Of a stretch of DNA of 64,000 bases, positions 1-9,199 are shown in pieces. Location: the NCBI RefSeq assembly GCF_001618955.1, contig NZ_LVYV01000023.1, positions 310,001-374,000 on the forward strand, written 5' to 3'. The position numbers were made by a program, and so were the translations under genes. Under the pieces are notes generated by a model. It was not told where the DNA came from. It was given only the letters and a program-made list of their open reading frames with translations, and ran no database searches. The first letter of the stretch is position 1. Every line of letters starts with the position of its first letter. The DNA is from Tardiphaga robiniae. GTDB lineage: Bacteria > Pseudomonadota > Alphaproteobacteria > Rhizobiales > Xanthobacteraceae.

Positions 1-1102
1 ACTGCACCGAGAACACCGGCTTGCCGTCGAGCTGGATGCCGCAATTGGATCCATCGAACAGCGAGATATGGGTTTGCGTCGCGCCCTTGGGCAGCGTCGC
101 CTCGTCCACCGCGAAGCCGTGGTTCATCGAGGTGATTTCCACCTTGCCGGTGGTCTCGTCCTTGACCGGATGATTGGCGCCGTGATGGCCCTGATGCATC
201 TTCTTGGTCTTGGCGCCCACTGCAAGGCCGAGCATCTGGTGACCGAGGCAGATGCCAAATGTGGGCACGCCGGAATCGATCACCTGCTTGATGACAGGCA
301 CGGCATATTTGCCGGTCTCGGCGGGATCGCCGGGACCATTCGACAGGAACACACCGTCCGGCTTCAGCGCCATGATCTCTTCAGCCGAGGTCGTGGCCGG
401 AACGACGGTGACCTTGCAGCCTTCGCCGGCCAGCAGGCGCAGGATGTTGCGCTTGATGCCGTAATCGATGGCGACGACGTTGAATTCAGGATTGATCTGG
501 CGGCCGAAGCCCTTTTCCCACTCCCAGGGAGTCTCGTCCCAGGTGAAGCGCTGGGCAGATGTTACCATCGGCACCAGGTCCATGCCTTCGAGCCCGGGCC
601 ATTCGCGTGCTTCTTCCTTCAGGCCGTGCAGGTCGAATTGGCCGTCCTTCGCGTGCACAAGCACCGCATTGGGCATGCCCTTGTTGCGGATCAGCGCGGT
701 CAAGGCGCGGGTGTCGATGCCGGAAATGCCGATGATGCCACGAGCCTTCAGCCAGGCGTCGAGATGCCGGGAAGAGCGGTAATTCGACGGGTCGGAGATC
801 GCCGAGCGCAGGATCACGCCGCGGGCGCCTGGCGTCGCCGCCATGTTCACCGTCTCGATATCCTCGTCGTTGGTGCCGACATTGCCGATATGCGGGAAGG
901 TGAAGGTGATGAGCTGTCCGGCATAGGATGGATCGGTGAGGATTTCCTCATAACCGGTCATCGCCGTGTTGAAGCAGACTTCGCCCACGGCCTGGCCTTC
1001 CGCACCGAGGCCGAAGCCTTCCAGCACGGTGCCGTCGGCGAGCACGAGGAGCGCGGTCGGTTTGTGGTCCGGCCAGGCTGAAGATGTTTCTGAGGGGGTC
1101 AT
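1..1102 (-). CDS. carA: Carbamoyl-phosphate synthase small subunit (5' part; C-terminus outside window)
   Basis: This is the glutaminase subunit of carbamoyl-phosphate synthetase. It hydrolyses glutamine and passes ammonia to CarB for arginine and pyrimidine synthesis. The translation from the ATG at 1102 opens with MTPSETSSAWPDHKPTALLV, followed by the N-terminal CarA domain (DGTVLEGFGLGAEG, CFNTAMTGYEEILTDPSYAGQ). The class I amidotransferase domain shows the nucleophile elbow GICLGHQ with Cys285 as the expected catalytic residue. The gene runs off the left edge just after NHGFAVD, so only the extreme C-terminus is missing. It is transcribed leftward and is divergent from the glycosyltransferase gene. 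CarA identity is clear from these motifs. Confidence 0.97.
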   Translation of the reverse strand, partial: MTPSETSSAWPDHKPTALLVLADGTVLEGFGLGAEGQAVGEVCFNTAMTGYEEILTDPSYAGQLITFTFPHIGNVGTNDEDIETVNMAATPGARGVILRSAISDPSNYRSSRHLDAWLKARGIIGISGIDTRALTALIRNKGMPNAVLVHAKDGQFDLHGLKEEAREWPGLEGMDLVPMVTSAQRFTWDETPWEWEKGFGRQINPEFNVVAIDYGIKRNILRLLAGEGCKVTVVPATTSAEEIMALKPDGVFLSNGPGDPAETGKYAVPVIKQVIDSGVPTFGICLGHQMLGLAVGAKTKKMHQGHHGANHPVKDETTGKVEITSMNHGFAVDEATLPKGATQTHISLFDGSNCGIQLDGKPVFSVQ

Positions 1103-1412
1103 GAGGGGACTACATAGTCCGCGCATCCGCTGCCGTCAAAGCCGGAACGGCCGGATTCGCACGTCAGCCATGGCCTGCAGGGTTAGCAATCGGCGCTTTG
1201 GCCGATGGACGGGCCCCGAACAGAGCTTCGTGAAGGAATAATATCTTGTCTGGCAAAATTGTGGTGTTCCGGTGTCCGGCGAAACCTGCACGCCGATAGC
1301 GCGTAATTTGCAGAATGAGATGTAAAATCAACTAATTATAATTACGGATGCTTGCCGGAACTCACTTTCGCCGGTAGCAAGCTACGACTTCGCCGTATTT
1401 CCGGATATTTCA
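1103..1412. other. Divergent intergenic region between carA and the GT39 gene
   Basis: About 310 bases without a supported gene. It must carry the promoters of both neighbours. The right half is AT-rich (around 1322-1345), and an imperfect hairpin pairs GCTTGC at 1350-1355 with GCAAGC at 1377-1382 just ahead of the glycosyltransferase start. No attenuator or riboswitch was recognised. Confidence 0.5.
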
Positions 1413-3038
1413 GTGCAATTGGACTATTTCGCCAAGATGGCCGCGCGCTCGGCCGTCGCGCCAGCGCGATGGCGCAGGCCTTTTCTGACCTTCCTCGATG
1501 GGATCGAGAAGGGCTGGACGATTCCTGTGCTGATCGTCGGCTTCGCGGGAATCTGGTTGCTGTTTCTGGTGATCGCCTATCAGAGCGGCGATCTGCATGC
1601 GGATGCGCTGGAAACCTGGACCCTTGGGCGCCAATTCGCATGGGGGAATCCCAAACATCCGCCCTTGATGGGCTGGGTTGCGCGGCTGTGGACGCTGGTT
1701 TTCCCGCTGACCGACTGGTCGTTCCAGTTGCTGTCGATGACCAATGCCGCGGTGTCGCTCTGGGCTGTCGATCTGATTGCACGCCGTTTCGTGCGCGGCG
1801 ATTCGCGAGCCGTCATATTGCTGCTGCTGATGCTGCTTCCGGCCTATCAGTTCCACGCCCAGCGCTTCAACGCGAACACGGTGCTGCTCGCGATCTGGCC
1901 GCTGGCGACCTACTGCTTCCTGCGCTCCTATGAAACGCGGGCCGTCGGCTGGGCCGCTGCCGCCGGTGTCCTGGCCGCGCTGGCAATGCTCGGCAAATAT
2001 TACTCGATCTTCCTGATCGGCAGCTTCGCGCTGGCAGCGATCGTGCATCCGCAGCGGGCGGTCTATTTCAGGTCCTGGGCACCGTGGGTCTCGACACTTG
2101 TCGGGCTCATTGCCCTTGGGCCGCACATCCATTGGCTCGTGAAGACCGGTGCTGCGCCGTTCACTTATGCCATGCAGGTTCACGGCGGCATCGACTTCGG
2201 TCAGTCACTCATCGAAGCCAGCATGTTTTTGCTCGGTCTCGCGGCGACGCTGGCGCTGCCGGCCATTGTCTGGGTTTTATCGGCCGAGCTGCGCCTGAAG
2301 TACTTTTCGGCCGATTTCCGTGCGATGGGTCCAGGGTTGCTGCTGCTGTTCTGGGTGTTCATCGGCACGGTGCTGCTGCCCGTCGTGACTACCGTCACGC
2401 TTGGCACCGACATGCCTTCGCTATGGGCGCTCCAGGGCTTGTTCCTGCCGGCTGTTTTGATCGTTTGCGGCGCCCGCTTCACGCTCGAACGTCTGTATGT
2501 GGTCAATATGGTGGTGTTCGTCGCCGGCATCGCCATCATCGCAGCCGTTGTGGCTGCTCCGATCCATGCGATTTATCGCAACAGCATCAATCCTAATGAG
2601 CGGACTTACTACCGGCTGGCCGCTCAAGAGCTGACCGATCGGTGGCGCCAGATGGCAGGCCGGCCGATGCCACGGATCAGTGGCGACGACGGGCTGGCAT
2701 TCGCGACGGCCTTTTACAGCCTTGACCATCCCGTCTACAGCCGCCCGTTCCGGTATCAATACAGTTGGGGCATGCCGCGCGCGACGACGCTGCAGAAGGG
2801 CTGGGCTGCGATGTGTTTTGCGACAGATAGCGATTGCCTGATGTGGATGGGCAAGGTCGCGATGCTCGAGCCACGGCACGTCAGGTTTGATTTCGAGGTT
2901 CAGCCCCGGCTATGGGGCCAGGCCGGTATTCCGGCCACCATATCGGCGTTGATGGTTCTGCCATACGCCGCTGGAGCCACCGCGCCCGGGCCGTTGTCCG
3001 CAAGCGTGGAGGATTTCAGCTCCAGCCATCGGCAGTAG
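1413..3038 (+). CDS. Polytopic membrane glycosyltransferase, GT39/PMT_2 (ArnT-like) family
   Basis: A 541-residue integral membrane protein with about ten or more hydrophobic segments spread over residues 35-400 and a soluble C-terminal part. The first luminal loop holds an acidic/His stretch (GDLHADALETWTLGRQ, from about residue 59) followed by KHPPL at 81-85, the layout seen in lipid-phosphate-sugar dependent transferases of the PMT_2 superfamily. Such enzymes move a sugar from a polyprenyl-phosphate donor to lipid A, protein or another periplasmic acceptor; the acceptor here is unknown. The start used is GTG at 1413, with an in-frame ATG at 1437 as alternative. It is monocistronic, with yqeY about 140 bases downstream. 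Confidence 0.8.
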   Translation: MQLDYFAKMAARSAVAPARWRRPFLTFLDGIEKGWTIPVLIVGFAGIWLLFLVIAYQSGDLHADALETWTLGRQFAWGNPKHPPLMGWVARLWTLVFPLTDWSFQLLSMTNAAVSLWAVDLIARRFVRGDSRAVILLLLMLLPAYQFHAQRFNANTVLLAIWPLATYCFLRSYETRAVGWAAAAGVLAALAMLGKYYSIFLIGSFALAAIVHPQRAVYFRSWAPWVSTLVGLIALGPHIHWLVKTGAAPFTYAMQVHGGIDFGQSLIEASMFLLGLAATLALPAIVWVLSAELRLKYFSADFRAMGPGLLLLFWVFIGTVLLPVVTTVTLGTDMPSLWALQGLFLPAVLIVCGARFTLERLYVVNMVVFVAGIAIIAAVVAAPIHAIYRNSINPNERTYYRLAAQELTDRWRQMAGRPMPRISGDDGLAFATAFYSLDHPVYSRPFRYQYSWGMPRATTLQKGWAAMCFATDSDCLMWMGKVAMLEPRHVRFDFEVQPRLWGQAGIPATISALMVLPYAAGATAPGPLSASVEDFSSSHRQ

Positions 3039-3180
3039 GTTTGGGCAGTAGGTTCGGGCAATAGCTCCGGGCGGCGTCCCCGAGAATTGGCGGGCGCAGT
3101 TGTGCATACCCCTTAAAACGCTTAGATCGGGGCCAACCGAGTTCCGGCGCTGCGATTGGCCGCCGCAAGAGGAGACGCAG

Positions 3181-3636
3181 ATGCTGCGCGATGACATCAA
3201 CAACGCCGTCAAGGACGCTATGCGAGCCAAGGACGAGCGCAAGCTTTCGACGCTTCGGATGGTCAATTCGACCATCAAGAATGCCGATATCGAAGCGCGT
3301 GGCCAGAGCAAGCCGCCGCTGTCGGATGCCGACCTGCTGAGCCTGCTGCAGAAGATGATCAAGCAGCGCCAGGAATCCGTCGAGCTCTATGACAAGGGCG
3401 GCCGCGCCGAACTCGCGACCCAGGAGCGCGAGGAGATCGCGATCATCTCCGCCTATCTGCCGCAGCAGATGTCGGAGGACGAAGCGAAATCTGCCGTCAC
3501 TGCCGAGATCGCCGAGCTTGGCGCGAGCGGCATGAAGGACATGGGCAAGGTGATTGCTGCGCTGAAAGCGAAATATGCCGGCCAGATGGACTTCGGCAAG
3601 GCCAGCGGTCTGGTCAAGGCCGCGCTCAACGGCTGA
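3181..3636 (+). CDS. GatB/YqeY domain-containing protein
   Basis: A 151-residue helical protein of the YqeY family, which resembles the tail domain of GatB amidotransferase. Its biochemical role is not settled. Family hallmarks are the opening LRDDINNAVKDAMRAKDERK and the sequence IISAYLPQQMSEDE in the middle. The ATG at 3181 is chosen because AAGAGGAGA lies just upstream; a longer reading from 3100 has no ribosome binding site. In many alphaproteobacteria this gene precedes dnaG and rpoD, but here a terminator and a convergent CoA ligase follow. Confidence 0.92.
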   Translation: MLRDDINNAVKDAMRAKDERKLSTLRMVNSTIKNADIEARGQSKPPLSDADLLSLLQKMIKQRQESVELYDKGGRAELATQEREEIAIISAYLPQQMSEDEAKSAVTAEIAELGASGMKDMGKVIAALKAKYAGQMDFGKASGLVKAALNG

Positions 3637-3660
3637 GGTTTTCGTAGTCCACAAATTCAA

Positions 3661-3700
3661 AACCTCTCCTCGCACTGCGAGGAGAGGTTTTTTCTTTTTA
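3661..3700 (+). terminator. Rho-independent terminator after yqeY
   Basis: A perfect 13-bp stem (3661-3673 pairing with 3677-3689) with a 3-base ACT loop is followed by a T-rich tract to 3699. The tract overlaps the TAA stop codon of the convergent CoA ligase. It serves the plus-strand gene; the minus strand has only a short T run after the stem. Confidence 0.92.
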
Positions 3701-5326
3701 AGCCGCTGCTGTCGGCAGGCTATACGTCTTGAACTGATCGCGCAGCGCGGTCTTCAGGATCTTGCCGGTGGCCGTGTGCGGGATCGCATCGACGAACACC
3801 ACATCATCCGGCATCCACCACTTGGCGATCTTGCCATCCATGTATTTCAGGATGTCCTCGCGCGTGGTGGTTTGATCCTGCTTGAGCTGCACGATGAGCA
3901 GCGGGCGCTCGTCCCACTTCGGATGATAGACGCCGATGACGGCGGCTTCCGCCACCTGCGGATGACCGACGGCAAGGTTCTCCAGATCGATCGACGAGAT
4001 CCATTCGCCGCCGGACTTGATGACGTCCTTGGAGCGGTCGGTGATCCGCATATAGCCATGCGCGTCGATGGTCGCGACGTCGCCGGTGTCGAAATAGCCT
4101 TCCTCGTCGAGGATCTCGTCCTCGACGCGGAAATAGGCGCGCGACACTGACGGACCGCGCACCTTGAGACGGCCGAAGGTCTTGCCGTCCCAGGGCAGGC
4201 TCTTGCCGCTGTCGTCGGTGATCTTCATCTCGACGCCGAATGGCGGATAGCCCTGGGTCTGCAGGATATCCAGCCGCTCGTCGCCTTCGAGCTGGTCGAA
4301 GGGCGGTTTCAACGCGGCCAGCGTGCCTATCGGGCTCATTTCGGTCATGCCCCAGGCATGACGTGCACCGATGCCCATGTCGACGAAGGCCTTGATCATC
4401 GAGCGCGGCATCGCCGAGCCGCCGCACACCACCATGCGCAGGTCAGGCAGTTTCAGATTGTTCTGCGACATGTAGTTGAGCAGCATCAGCCACACCGTCG
4501 GCACGCCCGCGGTATGCGTCACCTTTTCGGTCGAGAGCAATTCGTAGATCGAGGCGCCGTCCATCTTGGCGCCCGGCAGTACGAGCTTGGTGCCCATCGA
4601 CGGCGCGGAAAACGCGATGCCCCAGCTGTTGGCATGGAACAGCGGGACTACCGGCAGCATGGTGTCGGCGGCATTGGCACCGAGCGAGTCACCGGTATTG
4701 GCCATCAGCGCATGCATCACGTTGGAGCGGTGAGAATACAGCACGCCCTTCGGATCGCCCGTGGTTCCCGATGTGTAGCACATCGCCGCTGCGGTGTTCT
4801 CGTCGAACTCCTTCCATTTGAAGTTGCCGTCGACTTCCGCGATCCAGTCCTCATAGGCCACGGCGTTTTTCAGCGTGGTCTGCGGCATGTGCGCCTTGTC
4901 GGTGTAGACGATGTAGCGCTCGACTGATGGTAACTGGTCGGCAAGCTTTTCAAGGATCGGGATGAAGGTGAGGTCGGTCATCACGATACGATCTTGCGCA
5001 TGGTTGATGATCCACGCGATCTGATCCGGGAATAGACGTGGATTGACGGTGTGGCAGATGGCGCCGATGCCCATGATGCCGTACCACGTTTCGAGGTGCC
5101 GCCACGTGTTCCACGCGATGGTGGCGACGCGGTCGCCCATCTTGATGCCCTCGCGGTCGAGACGCTGTGCGACCTTCAGGGCACGGGTACGAATTTCGGC
5201 GTAATTGGTACGGTGGATGGGACCTTCGACTGATCTGGTCACGACCTCGCGCTCGCCGTGGACTTGGGCCGCATGATCGATGATCCGATGACACAGCAAA
5301 GGCCAGTCTTGCATCAAGCCACGCAT
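3698..5326 (-). CDS. AMP-forming fatty-acyl-CoA synthetase (medium/long-chain type)
   Basis: A 542-residue adenylate-forming ligase that activates a carboxylic acid to its CoA thioester using ATP. The phosphate-binding signature [11 protein letters not shown] is at 184-194. It is followed by the GMTEMSP motif, the hinge region [24 protein letters not shown] and the C-terminal catalytic lysine in TATGK (about Lys522). The start at 5326 is chosen because GGAGGA sits upstream; a longer reading to 5416 would overlap the divergent gene. The close resemblance is to the AlkK/3-methylthiopropionyl-CoA ligase branch (inference from motif wording); the substrate is not determined. It stands alone and converges on yqeY. 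Confidence 0.9.
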   Translation of the reverse strand: MRGLMQDWPLLCHRIIDHAAQVHGEREVVTRSVEGPIHRTNYAEIRTRALKVAQRLDREGIKMGDRVATIAWNTWRHLETWYGIMGIGAICHTVNPRLFPDQIAWIINHAQDRIVMTDLTFIPILEKLADQLPSVERYIVYTDKAHMPQTTLKNAVAYEDWIAEVDGNFKWKEFDENTAAAMCYTSGTTGDPKGVLYSHRSNVMHALMANTGDSLGANAADTMLPVVPLFHANSWGIAFSAPSMGTKLVLPGAKMDGASIYELLSTEKVTHTAGVPTVWLMLLNYMSQNNLKLPDLRMVVCGGSAMPRSMIKAFVDMGIGARHAWGMTEMSPIGTLAALKPPFDQLEGDERLDILQTQGYPPFGVEMKITDDSGKSLPWDGKTFGRLKVRGPSVSRAYFRVEDEILDEEGYFDTGDVATIDAHGYMRITDRSKDVIKSGGEWISSIDLENLAVGHPQVAEAAVIGVYHPKWDERPLLIVQLKQDQTTTREDILKYMDGKIAKWWMPDDVVFVDAIPHTATGKILKTALRDQFKTYSLPTAAA

Positions 5327-5414
5327 TTGATCGTTCCTCCGTCTTGTGATTGGCGTGCCGGCTCCCCGATCGTTGCCGGGGAACTTCGACCGTGTTCTTG
5401 CTTTAGGTCTTGGC

Positions 5415-6521
5415 ATGAAGTTTAGCGCGGGGAAAGCGGCCCGGAAATGGACTTTTGGCCTATCCGGCTGCGACCAAAGGACAATTGGCGCGGTTCTGGC
5501 GTTGCTGCTGGTTGCCGCGCCGGCGCAGGCCTATCTGACGACATCGCGTGTGCCGCTGCCAAAGCCCCGCCCGGCAGAAGCGCCCGCGATAGAAGCGCCC
5601 GCGATCGAGCCGGCGCAAAAGCCCGGCGAGGAGCCTGCGAAATCGGAGCAACCCGCTGAGCCCGAGAAGCCTGCCGCCGAAGCGCGTCCGCCGGAGCCGC
5701 CGCCGCCTTCAGCCTGCCGCCTGGCGCTCACCGATGCCATCGCCGTTGCGCCGAGTATTCCCGACATCAAGGGGCCGGGCGCCTGCGGCGGACCCGACAT
5801 GGTGCGGCTGGAAGCGGTCGTGCTGCCGGACAAGACGCGCGTGCCGCTGAAGCCTGCGGGAACGATGCGCTGCGCCATGGCAACGGCGGTGGCCGAATGG
5901 ATCCGCGCCGACATGGCACCGCTCGCGACCAACCTCGGCACCAAGCTCCTCGAACTTGATAATTTCGACTCCTTCGATTGCCGCGGTCGCAACCGTGTCG
6001 TCGGTGCAAAACTGTCAGAGCATGGCCGCGCCAATGCGCTGGATGTGCGCGGGCTGAAACTTGCCAATGGCCGCTCGATCGCGCTCACCGAGCGAAACAC
6101 GCCGCGCGAGCAGCGCGAGGCGGTGCTGCATTCGGTCTGTACGCGGTTTACTACTGTGCTGGGTCCGGGCTCCGACGGCTATCACGAGGATCATATCCAT
6201 CTCGATATCGCCGAGCGGCGCGGAAACTACCGCATCTGCCAATGGGACGTCTGGGACGAGTGGCCGCGCATCGCACCGCTGATGCCGGCCGTGCGCCCGG
6301 ACGAAGCACCGCCGCGCGAAGTGGCCGAAGGTAAGCCGGGAGAGAAAAAGACGGAGGAGGCGAAACCCGCTGAGCCTGCGGCGGCTCAACCCGCTGCGAC
6401 GGAGCCCGAACTGGAAGCTGCCGAAGCCGAGCCCGCGCCGGAACAGCCCAAGCCGAAACCGAAGCCCAAGCCGAAGAAACGCCGGACACAGCCGACATCG
6501 CCGTTCAGCTTTTTGCGGTGA
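5415..6521 (+). CDS. Extensin-like C-terminal domain protein, secreted
   Basis: A 368-residue protein with an N-terminal membrane/signal segment (LALLLVAAPAQA), a Pro/Glu/Ala-rich linker, then the extensin-like C-terminal domain. Diagnostic features are SEHGRANALDVRG (His203) and HEDHIHLDIAERR (His257), which form a peptidase-M15-like metal site, and several conserved Cys residues. The domain is common in Rhizobiales and is thought to act on the cell wall, but no activity is established. The tail is an unusual low-complexity Pro-Lys stretch (repeated KP units, then KKRR) that could bind polyanions. The ATG at 5415 is taken because it leads directly into the signal segment; its promoter must lie in the 88 bases shared with the divergent ligase. 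Confidence 0.85.
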   Translation: MKFSAGKAARKWTFGLSGCDQRTIGAVLALLLVAAPAQAYLTTSRVPLPKPRPAEAPAIEAPAIEPAQKPGEEPAKSEQPAEPEKPAAEARPPEPPPPSACRLALTDAIAVAPSIPDIKGPGACGGPDMVRLEAVVLPDKTRVPLKPAGTMRCAMATAVAEWIRADMAPLATNLGTKLLELDNFDSFDCRGRNRVVGAKLSEHGRANALDVRGLKLANGRSIALTERNTPREQREAVLHSVCTRFTTVLGPGSDGYHEDHIHLDIAERRGNYRICQWDVWDEWPRIAPLMPAVRPDEAPPREVAEGKPGEKKTEEAKPAEPAAAQPAATEPELEAAEAEPAPEQPKPKPKPKPKKRRTQPTSPFSFLR

Positions 6522-6568
6522 CGCCGAGGCCGTCTGTTCGCGGTCAAGCGCGAGCGGTGGCGCCTTCT

Positions 6569-6760
6569 TTTCCCTCCCCCTTGCGGGGAGGGTGGCCGGC
6601 CCAATTTTTTTCTTATTGGGCCGGTCGGGTGGGGGGCCACAGGCGACGGCGTTTGTGGAAGCACCCCACCCCGGCCTCCACTTCGTTGATGCTACGCATC
6701 GCCTCGTTCGGCCGACCCTCCCCGCTGCGCGGCTTCGCCGCTTGAGGGAGGGAGGCCACC
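6569..6760. repeat. Dispersed palindromic repeat of the CCCTCCCC type
   Basis: Non-coding stretch bounded by TCCCTCCCCCTTGCGGGGAGGGTGG on the left and a complementary GAGGGAGGGAGGCCACC on the right. Internally, CCGGCCCAAT and ATTGGGCCGG form a strong hairpin around a T-rich loop. It is a relative of the CTCTCCC repeats found later in the window and sits in the 3' region between two convergent genes. Confidence 0.7.
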
Positions 6761-6790
6761 CACGCTTGAGCTTTCGCTCAAAACAAAAAA

Positions 6791-6818
6791 AAAGCGCCGG
6801 ATCAACCGGCGCTTTTTC
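6791..6818. terminator. Bidirectional terminator between the extensin-like and L,D-transpeptidase genes
   Basis: The stem AGCGCCGG/CCGGCGCT (6793-6800 with 6806-6813), loop ATCAA, is flanked by an A-run on the left and a T-run on the right, so it can terminate transcription from both convergent genes. Confidence 0.9.
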
Positions 6819-6838
6819 TAATCTCATAAAATCTCGGC

Positions 6839-7525
6839 TCAGTATGGCGTTCCGCCGCCGCCCTGCAAAGCGAGCTTCGAATTATACGGCGAGTCGCCGG
6901 CCTTCGGCTCGAGCACGACGACCACAGCGCCGGGCTTGACGCGGCTATAGAGGTCGATGACGTCTTCGTTGGTCATGCGGATGCAGCCCGACGAGATCGA
7001 GGCGCCGATATATTCCGGCTGGTTGGTGCCGTGGATACGGAACAATGTGTCCTTGTTGCCCTGATAGAGATAGAGGGCGCGGGCACCGAGCGGATTGTCG
7101 ACGCCGCCGGGCACCTGGGCCGGCAGGCCTTCGATGCGGGCGTGAATGTCCTTGGTCGGGGTCCACTTCGGCCATTCGGCCATGTTGCCGACGCGCGCGA
7201 CGCCCGAGAAGGCCAGCGCTTCTTCGCCGACGGTCACGCCATAGCGGATAGCCTTGCCGCCGTCCTGGACGAAATAGAGATAGTGGTTGTCGGAATCGAC
7301 CACGATCGAGCCCGGCGCTTCCTTGCGGTGGAAGTCGACGATGGCGCGGCGGAACGGCTCGGCCACGGCCACCTTCGCGTAACGCGCCTTGGCGAGCTGC
7401 GCCTTGTCATTCGGCTTGAGGCTGGCTTCCGGGGCGGCCTGGAATTGCGTGGCGGTCTGCATGCAGCCCGACAGCATCAGGCCGGCGGCGACAATCAGTC
7501 CAAGCTTAATCTTGAGCGGCGACAT
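6839..7525 (-). CDS. L,D-transpeptidase (YkuD family) lipoprotein
   Basis: A 228-residue lipoprotein with lipobox LSGC (lipidated Cys21). The YkuD catalytic domain occupies roughly residues 72-207 and contains HGTNQPEYIGASISSGCIRM, with His165 and nucleophile Cys181. These enzymes form 3-3 crosslinks in peptidoglycan or attach proteins to it, working in the periplasm. The start is the ATG at 7525, directly before the signal peptide. A glycine-rich tail (QGGGGTPY) ends the protein. It is monocistronic and converges on the extensin-like gene, another probable wall protein, with a shared terminator. Confidence 0.95.
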   Translation of the reverse strand: MSPLKIKLGLIVAAGLMLSGCMQTATQFQAAPEASLKPNDKAQLAKARYAKVAVAEPFRRAIVDFHRKEAPGSIVVDSDNHYLYFVQDGGKAIRYGVTVGEEALAFSGVARVGNMAEWPKWTPTKDIHARIEGLPAQVPGGVDNPLGARALYLYQGNKDTLFRIHGTNQPEYIGASISSGCIRMTNEDVIDLYSRVKPGAVVVVLEPKAGDSPYNSKLALQGGGGTPY

Positions 7526-7969
7526 GTCATTGTTCCAATTGCGTGGGGTCCGAATTCAGACAGGCTGGTGCAAGGAAACACACCCAAAATAGCCTGCGAA
7601 CGCCACGATTCCGTTAAAGCCACTATCGCTGAAATCCGCTGCAATTCCAGCGGTTAGATGCGCTGCGCATCATGCAGCGCACAGCCTGTGTCATATTTGC
7701 CGCAGAATTTCCGATGCTCCGGGTAAATCCTGTGCAGAAGCGCAGCGCCTCGCGAATCCGTGATGCGCGCGTGACAATTTTGTCAGATCGAGACCCATAG
7801 AACGCGTGATCTCGCGGGAAAAATTCCAGACGTTCGCGTGGGGTTGGCGCGCCGCACAAAGGCTGTCATGACGGCTGCATCCGCGTCGGTCATGGTCAGT
7901 TGCCCCGGCCGATTCGGTCCGGATCGTCCCCATTGCTGTTCCCTGCCTTATTAATGTCCCGGAGTTGCC
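7526..7969. other. Divergent intergenic region between the L,D-transpeptidase and corA genes
   Basis: About 440 bases with no supported gene. It holds the two divergent promoters. A perfect 8-bp stem (7659-7666 with 7674-7681) has no T-run and is not a convincing terminator. No Mg-sensing leader was recognised upstream of corA. Confidence 0.5.
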
Positions 7970-8950
7970 ATGCTCGCTGTCTTCACCCCTGCCGACCACG
8001 CCTTGAGAAAATCCGAGCCGACCGATCTCGAGGCGTTGCCGGACAATGCGGTGTGGATCGACATGGTGAAGCCGTCGCCGGCCGAGGACAAGGCGGTGGA
8101 GAAACTGGCGGGGGTCGAGATCCCGACCCGCGAAGACATGCAGGAGATCGAGATCTCCAGCCGTCTCTATATCGAGAACGGCGCCCGCTACATGACCGCC
8201 AGCTTGATGTGTGGTTCCGACACCGAGTCGCCGCGGATCACGGCGGTAACTTTCATCCTCACCCGGCAACGGCTGGTGACGGTGCGCTACGACACACCGC
8301 GTCCGTTCGCGTCCGTCGAACTGAAGCTTGGCCGCAACGCGCCCGCCGGCGCCAATGGTGAAACCATTCTGCTCGAACTGCTCGACGCGGTGATCGATCG
8401 CTGCGCCGACATTCTCGAACGCGTCGGCGCCGACGTCGATCAGGTCAGCCACGACATCTTCGAGCCGGATGAGTCGCTGCGCACCGGCCATGCCAAGCGC
8501 TATTCGGAAATCCTGATCACCATTGGCCGCAAGGGCGACCTGACCTCGAAGGTCCGTGAAAGCCTCGTCTCGATCGGCCGTGTCGTCACTTTCGTCAGCG
8601 CCGAGGCGGAAGGCGTGAAATGGTCGAAGGACATGCGCGCGCAGCTCAAGACCATGCAGCGCGACGTGGTGTCCCTGACCGATCACGCGTCCTATCTGTC
8701 GAACAAGATCACCTTCACGCTCGATGCCATGCTCGGCGTCGTCAATCTCGAACAGAACAACATCATCAAGCTGTTCTCGGTCATGGCCGTCGTCCTGATG
8801 CCGCCGACCCTGATCGCCTCGGTCTATGGCATGAACTTCAAGCTCATGCCGGAGCTGGAATGGACCCACGGCTATTCGATGGCGCTCATCATGATGCTGT
8901 TCGCCGCGGTGCTGCCTTACATGTTCTTCAAGTGGAAGAAGTGGTTGTAG
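7970..8950 (+). CDS. corA: CorA-family magnesium/divalent cation transporter
   Basis: A 326-residue CorA protein with a long N-terminal cytoplasmic alpha/beta and helical domain, then two C-terminal membrane helices. The first helix ends in the signature YGMNF (Gly287-Met288-Asn289), which forms the pore mouth. The second helix ends with FFKWKKWL, a basic C-terminus typical of CorA. It forms pentameric channels that take up Mg2+ and sometimes Co2+ or Ni2+. It is a single-gene unit; a dispersed repeat follows it. Confidence 0.95.
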   Translation: MLAVFTPADHALRKSEPTDLEALPDNAVWIDMVKPSPAEDKAVEKLAGVEIPTREDMQEIEISSRLYIENGARYMTASLMCGSDTESPRITAVTFILTRQRLVTVRYDTPRPFASVELKLGRNAPAGANGETILLELLDAVIDRCADILERVGADVDQVSHDIFEPDESLRTGHAKRYSEILITIGRKGDLTSKVRESLVSIGRVVTFVSAEAEGVKWSKDMRAQLKTMQRDVVSLTDHASYLSNKITFTLDAMLGVVNLEQNNIIKLFSVMAVVLMPPTLIASVYGMNFKLMPELEWTHGYSMALIMMLFAAVLPYMFFKWKKWL

Positions 8951-8990
8951 GGGCGTAGGGCGTTATTCATTACCGCACATTCCCTCTCTC

Positions 8991-9133
8991 GTCATTCCGG
9001 GGCGCACGACAGCGGCGAAGCCGCTAAAGTGCGACCCCGGAATCCCGACATGGAGTCTCCGATCGTGCCAAACATTTCGGGATTCCGGGTTCGCGATATG
9101 CCGCCTGCGGCGTCTCCTCGCGCCCCGGAATGA
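8991..9133. repeat. REP-like palindromic element, family A, copy 1
   Basis: A long imperfect palindrome starting GTCATTCCGGGGCGC and ending GCGCCCCGGAATGA, with inner arms around GGAATCCCGACAT and CGGGATTCCGGGTTCGCG. Two more copies are at 46918-47028 and 61187-61307. All three are intergenic. The outer arms would fold into a very stable RNA or DNA hairpin. Confidence 0.85.
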
Positions 9134-9199
9134 TGACTGTGGGGCGGGCACGAAAGCTCTCAAACATTTTTTCCTGTCGCTCTTGATAATATCCCTATT

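Noticed and set aside
7659-7681. Hairpin TGCGCTGC/GCAGCGCA considered as a terminator
   Set aside because: It has no T-tract and lies upstream of the promoters of divergent genes, where no transcript should end.
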